A program made the position numbers and the translations under genes. Below are positions 5,490-7,866 of a stretch of 7,866 bases of DNA, piece by piece; the first letter of the stretch is position 1, and each line of letters opens with the position of its first letter. The DNA is from Microcaldota archaeon (GTDB taxonomy: Archaea; B1Sed10-29; JACOVT01): the NCBI GenBank assembly GCA_016177165.1, contig JACOVT010000073.1, positions 1 to 7,866 of the forward strand, written 5' to 3'. The notes beneath the pieces were generated by a model. That model did no database searches. It was not told the origin of the DNA and saw only the letters and a program-made list of their open reading frames with translations.

Positions 5490-6722
5490 TTAAGCATACT
5501 CTGTCAGCCTCCTTTGATAGAGCGCCTCGCGGATGACGCTGCTGTGGCGCAGCCATTTCTGCAAAGGAATTTCAAACTTTCCAGACACGCGCAACAGGCA
5601 CTCGTTGAGCGAGCCAAACTCGCTGGGCTGCTTCCTCAGAGCTTCTCTTACACTTTCCCTCACCAACCAGACTCCGACCGGCATTATGTAGCCCGGGTGC
5701 GCCTCGCGCAGTATGCTTACTGCCGCCTGCTTGCCTGTCTGGGTAAGGTATTCATTAGCTGCCAGGCGAGCAGCATAGTAGCAACCGCCGATATCGGCAT
5801 ACTTGGTTCTTCCCCTAAATGACTCGCTGTCTCCTAGCATCTCTATTTCCTTTCCTTCGGGATTCCAGATGGTGCCGGGATACCATGCTTCTATCAATTC
5901 GTAGCTCCAGGGGCGCGGCATCATTATTATGATCCAGCGGTTGTCGATCTTATCGTGCTCGAACACCAGAAAACGATCGAGCAGGTCGGCCTGGCGAGTC
6001 TCTTTCATCAGGTTCTCGCCAAGCGAGGAGTCCACTGCCGTTATCGACCAGCGCGTAGGGACAAACGTGCGGTTCTTCTCGAGGCCGAACGCGCCCACGC
6101 TGAAAGCCTTTTGGATGCGTGAGACTGGGACGTCGCGTTCGTGCAGCTCGACGATCGCGGGGGCGGCCTTCAGGTCCGTGTCCGAATAGGCGCGGTTGAT
6201 GTTTTTCTCGAAGTGGATGTTGGAAGATGCCTCGAGTTCCTTTAGCCGCGCGCTCGGGCCAAATGGCTGTACTTCATCCCCAAGTGGAATGCTGACGCGC
6301 GGCTTGCTGGTAAACTCGACGTTTGACTCGACCACGTTTTTGGCTAGCGCGAACTCGCGCGTGAGTTGGATGATCGGGTCGGGTGATTCCACGTCGTGCA
6401 CGTTTACGGCATGTTTTCCGCGCACCAGCGAGAAGCGGAACTCGGCTATCTCGTCGATTGTTTTGTTTGCCCATGCCTCTGGAAGGTCGTAGATTTCCGT
6501 GTCCCCATGGATTGGGGGAACAAGAGGACCTACGCTGACTTTTGGGTACCCGAACCTGCCGACGAATACTCCTGGCGGGCTCGACCCTTCTATCTCCGTG
6601 GAATCCATGAGGTGCTGGGTGCGCTGGTGGGCTTCGTGCTTGATGATGATTGGGCAGCGCTCCTTGCCGCACAACAGTCTCGCGCCCTTGCAGCGCACGC
6701 ACAACTCGGCCGGCGGTAACAC
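5490..6722 (-). CDS. nreA: NreA family archaeal DNA repair protein
   Basis: A 410-residue protein of the archaeal Nre family (COG1602). It begins with the diagnostic zinc-finger-like segment: C8-x2-C11, C18, C23 within LCVRCKGARLLCGKERCP. This is followed by SPPGVFVGRFGYPKVSVGPL (about 47-67), a signature of the family. In Haloferax, NreA works with UvrABC in repair of mitomycin C damage and binds PCNA through a C-terminal PIP motif. Here the C-terminus ends QRRLTEYA, which fits Q-x2-hydrophobic-x2-aromatic. The length matches the family. The start is a GTG at 6722; the zinc-finger region begins a few codons later, so no longer start is needed, and a TATA-like box sits about 25 bases upstream. 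It is transcribed towards the AbiE operon but separated by about 195 bases and probably independent. G+C is higher than in AbiE, like glyS, consistent with a core gene. Confidence 0.92.
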   Translation of the reverse strand: MLPPAELCVRCKGARLLCGKERCPIIIKHEAHQRTQHLMDSTEIEGSSPPGVFVGRFGYPKVSVGPLVPPIHGDTEIYDLPEAWANKTIDEIAEFRFSLVRGKHAVNVHDVESPDPIIQLTREFALAKNVVESNVEFTSKPRVSIPLGDEVQPFGPSARLKELEASSNIHFEKNINRAYSDTDLKAAPAIVELHERDVPVSRIQKAFSVGAFGLEKNRTFVPTRWSITAVDSSLGENLMKETRQADLLDRFLVFEHDKIDNRWIIIMMPRPWSYELIEAWYPGTIWNPEGKEIEMLGDSESFRGRTKYADIGGCYYAARLAANEYLTQTGKQAAVSILREAHPGYIMPVGVWLVRESVREALRKQPSEFGSLNECLLRVSGKFEIPLQKWLRHSSVIREALYQRRLTEYA

Positions 6723-6743
6723 TCTGCTATTACTAGCCTAGCG

Positions 6744-6750
6744 AATAAAT
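6744..6750 (-). promoter_or_regulatory. TATA-like box for NreA
   Basis: ATTTATT on the minus strand is centred about 25 bases upstream of the GTG at 6722. No Shine-Dalgarno sequence is present between them, so a leaderless message is likely. Confidence 0.45.
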
Positions 6751-6775
6751 GGTTAACGACGCCTAGAAATGCGCA

Positions 6776-7006
6776 TTAAGCCGGAACCGCGAATTCAAGT
6801 GTCGTGACGAGTCTGGTTCCTTGGCGCTTGCGCAACTCATCTAGTTCTGCACGACTTAGACATTCAAAGTGAAGCTCAAGCGCTTCCTTTAAGTTAGCTA
6901 AAGCTTCTTCAATGCTATCCCCTTGTGAAGCTATATCGAGCTCCGGACACCACGCCGCATAAAGGCCAGCCTCTGGAATTACAACCGCAGATAATGCAAG
7001 CTGCAC
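6776..7006 (-). CDS. HicB-like (UPF0150) antitoxin-type protein, single domain
   Basis: A 76-residue protein with the HicB N-terminal fold. AVVIPEAGLYAAWCPELDIASQGDSIEEALANLKEALELHFE (residues 7-48) shows the beta-strand pattern, the C/xPELxxxSQG core and the EALANLKEA helix characteristic of HicB/UPF0150 proteins. HicB antitoxins bind HicA toxin and block its mRNA-cleaving site. This one lacks the C-terminal ribbon-helix-helix or HTH domain that many HicB proteins use to repress their operon. The GTG start at 7006 has a GGTGG Shine-Dalgarno-like sequence 4 bases upstream. It lies divergent from the winged-helix/HicA operon with a 79-base shared promoter region, and tandem to NreA with a 53-base gap. 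No HicA lies directly next to it, so it may be a solitary UPF0150 protein or an unlinked partner of the HicA at the window end. Confidence 0.82.
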   Translation of the reverse strand: MQLALSAVVIPEAGLYAAWCPELDIASQGDSIEEALANLKEALELHFECLSRAELDELRKRQGTRLVTTLEFAVPA

Positions 7007-7035
7007 TTGACCACCCAGTTCTTTATTAACCGCCA

Positions 7036-7063
7036 GGTATTTAAATCCCCGTGTATATTATTA
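7036..7063. promoter_or_regulatory. Divergent promoter region between the HicB-like gene and the winged-helix/HicA operon
   Basis: The minus strand has ATTTAAATACC (7046-7036), about 30-40 bases before the HicB-like GTG. Its core ATTTAAAT is palindromic and could serve either direction. On the plus strand TATATTATTA (7054-7063) is centred about 28 bases before the ATG at 7086, fitting a leaderless start. The closeness of the two boxes means one bound regulator could control both transcripts. Confidence 0.45.
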
Positions 7064-7085
7064 TTGGGATTGCGTAAGTGATAAT

Positions 7086-7739
7086 ATGGTAATGCAGAAA
7101 GATACGCAGGCCATAGACCCACTAGAACAGCTATTCGTTAAAGGTGACGAAGTTAACCGAGAATTGCTAAGAGACACATTAATCAACTACGTTCGGCTCG
7201 ATGAAAAGGGCCGAATTTTCCCACTTTTCTCGTTCTTCAAGGAAACCAACAAAAACAAATTAATCCTCTTGCTGTTAGCTAGAAAAGCAATAAGCCTCAA
7301 AACTGGAACTGACGAACCCATAGCCCCGGCAGAGCTAAGCAAGTTTACAGACATGCCTAGAGGCTCACTACTCCCGGCACTTCGACAACTCGTAGAAGAA
7401 GGACTTGCTGATGATGAAGACAGCAAGTACAAAATATTTTCCCACGCCATACAAAAATGCACAGATATACTCTCAAGGGAACCAATAGTAGAGCCTAGAC
7501 CTACCCAATCAAAGGAAATCAACAATAAATCTATGCGAGCCGCGATCGAAGACCTTATCCGGCAAGGTGGGCTTGACGATTGGAAAAGCGCAAAAGAAAT
7601 ACTTGATATGGTTATTCGAAGACGACCGCAAACAACATACAATGCACTATACAAAGTTATACTAGACATAACTGGCGGCCACGAACTTAATCGTATAATA
7701 CGAAACGATCAATGGGTATATAGGAGGGCAGACGTATGA
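7086..7739 (+). CDS. Double winged-helix-like protein of unknown function, coupled to hicA
   Basis: A 217-residue soluble protein that I do not recognise. Residues 41-75 form a hydrophobic helical stretch (RIFPLFSFF..NKLILLLLARKAISL) that is too interrupted by charge to be a clear membrane segment. A helix-turn-helix/winged-helix pattern follows at about 79-118 (APAELSKFTDMPRGSLLPALRQLVEEGLADDEDSKYKI). A proline-rich linker (132-142) leads to a second helical domain (149-214) with KSAKEILDMVIRRRPQTTYN and a basic end, possibly another winged helix. This suggests a DNA-binding regulator, perhaps recognising the operon promoter. The ATG at 7086 (an alternative ATG lies two codons later) has no Shine-Dalgarno sequence and a TATA-like box upstream. 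Its stop overlaps the hicA start as ATGA, so the two are translationally coupled. The gene is A+T-rich compared with glyS and NreA. It could be a repressor or third component of the toxin system. Confidence 0.8.
   Translation: MVMQKDTQAIDPLEQLFVKGDEVNRELLRDTLINYVRLDEKGRIFPLFSFFKETNKNKLILLLLARKAISLKTGTDEPIAPAELSKFTDMPRGSLLPALRQLVEEGLADDEDSKYKIFSHAIQKCTDILSREPIVEPRPTQSKEINNKSMRAAIEDLIRQGGLDDWKSAKEILDMVIRRRPQTTYNALYKVILDITGGHELNRIIRNDQWVYRRADV
7723..7728 (+). promoter_or_regulatory. Shine-Dalgarno sequence of hicA
   Basis: GGAGGG lies inside the end of the upstream gene, 7 bases before the hicA ATG at 7736. It supports internal initiation within a bicistronic message. Confidence 0.65.
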
Positions 7740-7866
7740 AACTACCAGTGGTTTCTGGCAAGGAAGTTGTAAAGGCACTCCAAAGAGATGGTTTTACAAT
7801 AATACGAACTAGTGGCAGCCACACGCACATGGTTAAAACAAAAAACTCAACAATACTCCACGTAAC
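7736..7866 (+). CDS. hicA: HicA-like mRNA interferase toxin, N-terminal part
   Basis: The first 43 codons are present; the 3' end is beyond the window. The start MKLPVVSGKEVVKALQRDGF and the following RTSGSHTHMVK match HicA/YcfA toxins, whose small double-stranded-RNA-binding-like fold places a catalytic His in GSH (here H29). HicA cleaves mRNAs and slows growth until neutralised by HicB. About half of a normal HicA (roughly 60-80 residues) is visible and looks intact. The ATG overlaps the stop of the upstream gene by four bases and has a good Shine-Dalgarno sequence. In usual operons hicB directly follows hicA; that position lies outside the window, so its own antitoxin could still be downstream. 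Confidence 0.9.
   Translation, partial: MKLPVVSGKEVVKALQRDGFTIIRTSGSHTHMVKTKNSTILHV

Noticed and set aside
6274..6702. Minus-strand 142-residue reading frame
   Set aside because: It overlaps NreA in another frame; the NreA frame holds the family motifs and this one is low-complexity and Arg-rich.
7187..7669. Minus-strand 160-residue reading frame
   Set aside because: It is antisense to the winged-helix gene and Ser-rich, as expected from a shadow frame; the plus-strand gene has a promoter, ATGA coupling and a plausible fold.
1..7866. CRISPR array, insertion sequence or rRNA
   Set aside because: No regularly spaced repeats, transposase-like product, terminal inverted repeats or rRNA-like sequence were seen.

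Overview
The window looks archaeal. It has an undivided class II glycyl-tRNA synthetase, an NreA-type DNA repair protein, a tRNA gene with no encoded CCA, and A/T-rich TATA-like boxes centred about 25-30 bases upstream of start codons that mostly lack a Shine-Dalgarno sequence (leaderless style). Compact intergenic gaps, small winged-helix proteins and toxin-antitoxin genes would fit an uncultivated, possibly DPANN-like, archaeon. That placement is inference; no lineage marker was read.

Layout. Positions 1-324 (minus) hold the N-terminal part of a secreted zinc hydrolase of the phospholipase C / S1-P1 nuclease type. Positions 442-528 (plus) are a tRNA gene with a long variable arm but an Asp anticodon (GTC), followed by two small hairpins. 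The glycyl-tRNA synthetase follows at 664-2142 (plus). It converges on a minus-strand block: a small winged-helix protein (2160-2378), a spore-photolyase-like radical SAM protein (2442-3260), the AbiE pair with toxin-like AbiEii (3334-4455) and antitoxin-like AbiEi (4452-5294), the repair protein NreA (5490-6722) and a short HicB-like protein (6776-7006). From a 79-base divergent promoter region, a plus-strand operon runs to the window end: a double winged-helix protein of unknown function (7086-7739) overlapping by ATGA a HicA toxin gene (7736 to beyond 7866).

How it fits together. Two housekeeping or repair zones (glyS; radical SAM and NreA) are interrupted by A+T-richer accessory genes (AbiE, and the winged-helix/HicA operon), which looks like a defence or toxin-antitoxin insertion beside repair genes. 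The most unusual item is the tRNA. Its body is intact and serine-like: G discriminator, 5-bp variable stem with one unpaired base before position 48, and all conserved tertiary bases. The seven-base anticodon loop nevertheless carries GTC, which reads aspartate codons. If SerRS charges it, aspartate codons could be read ambiguously as serine; if AspRS charges it, it is a structurally aberrant tRNA-Asp. The second item of interest is the HicB-like / winged-helix / HicA arrangement, in which the toxin is coupled to an unrecognised DNA-binding-like protein rather than directly to HicB within the visible sequence.
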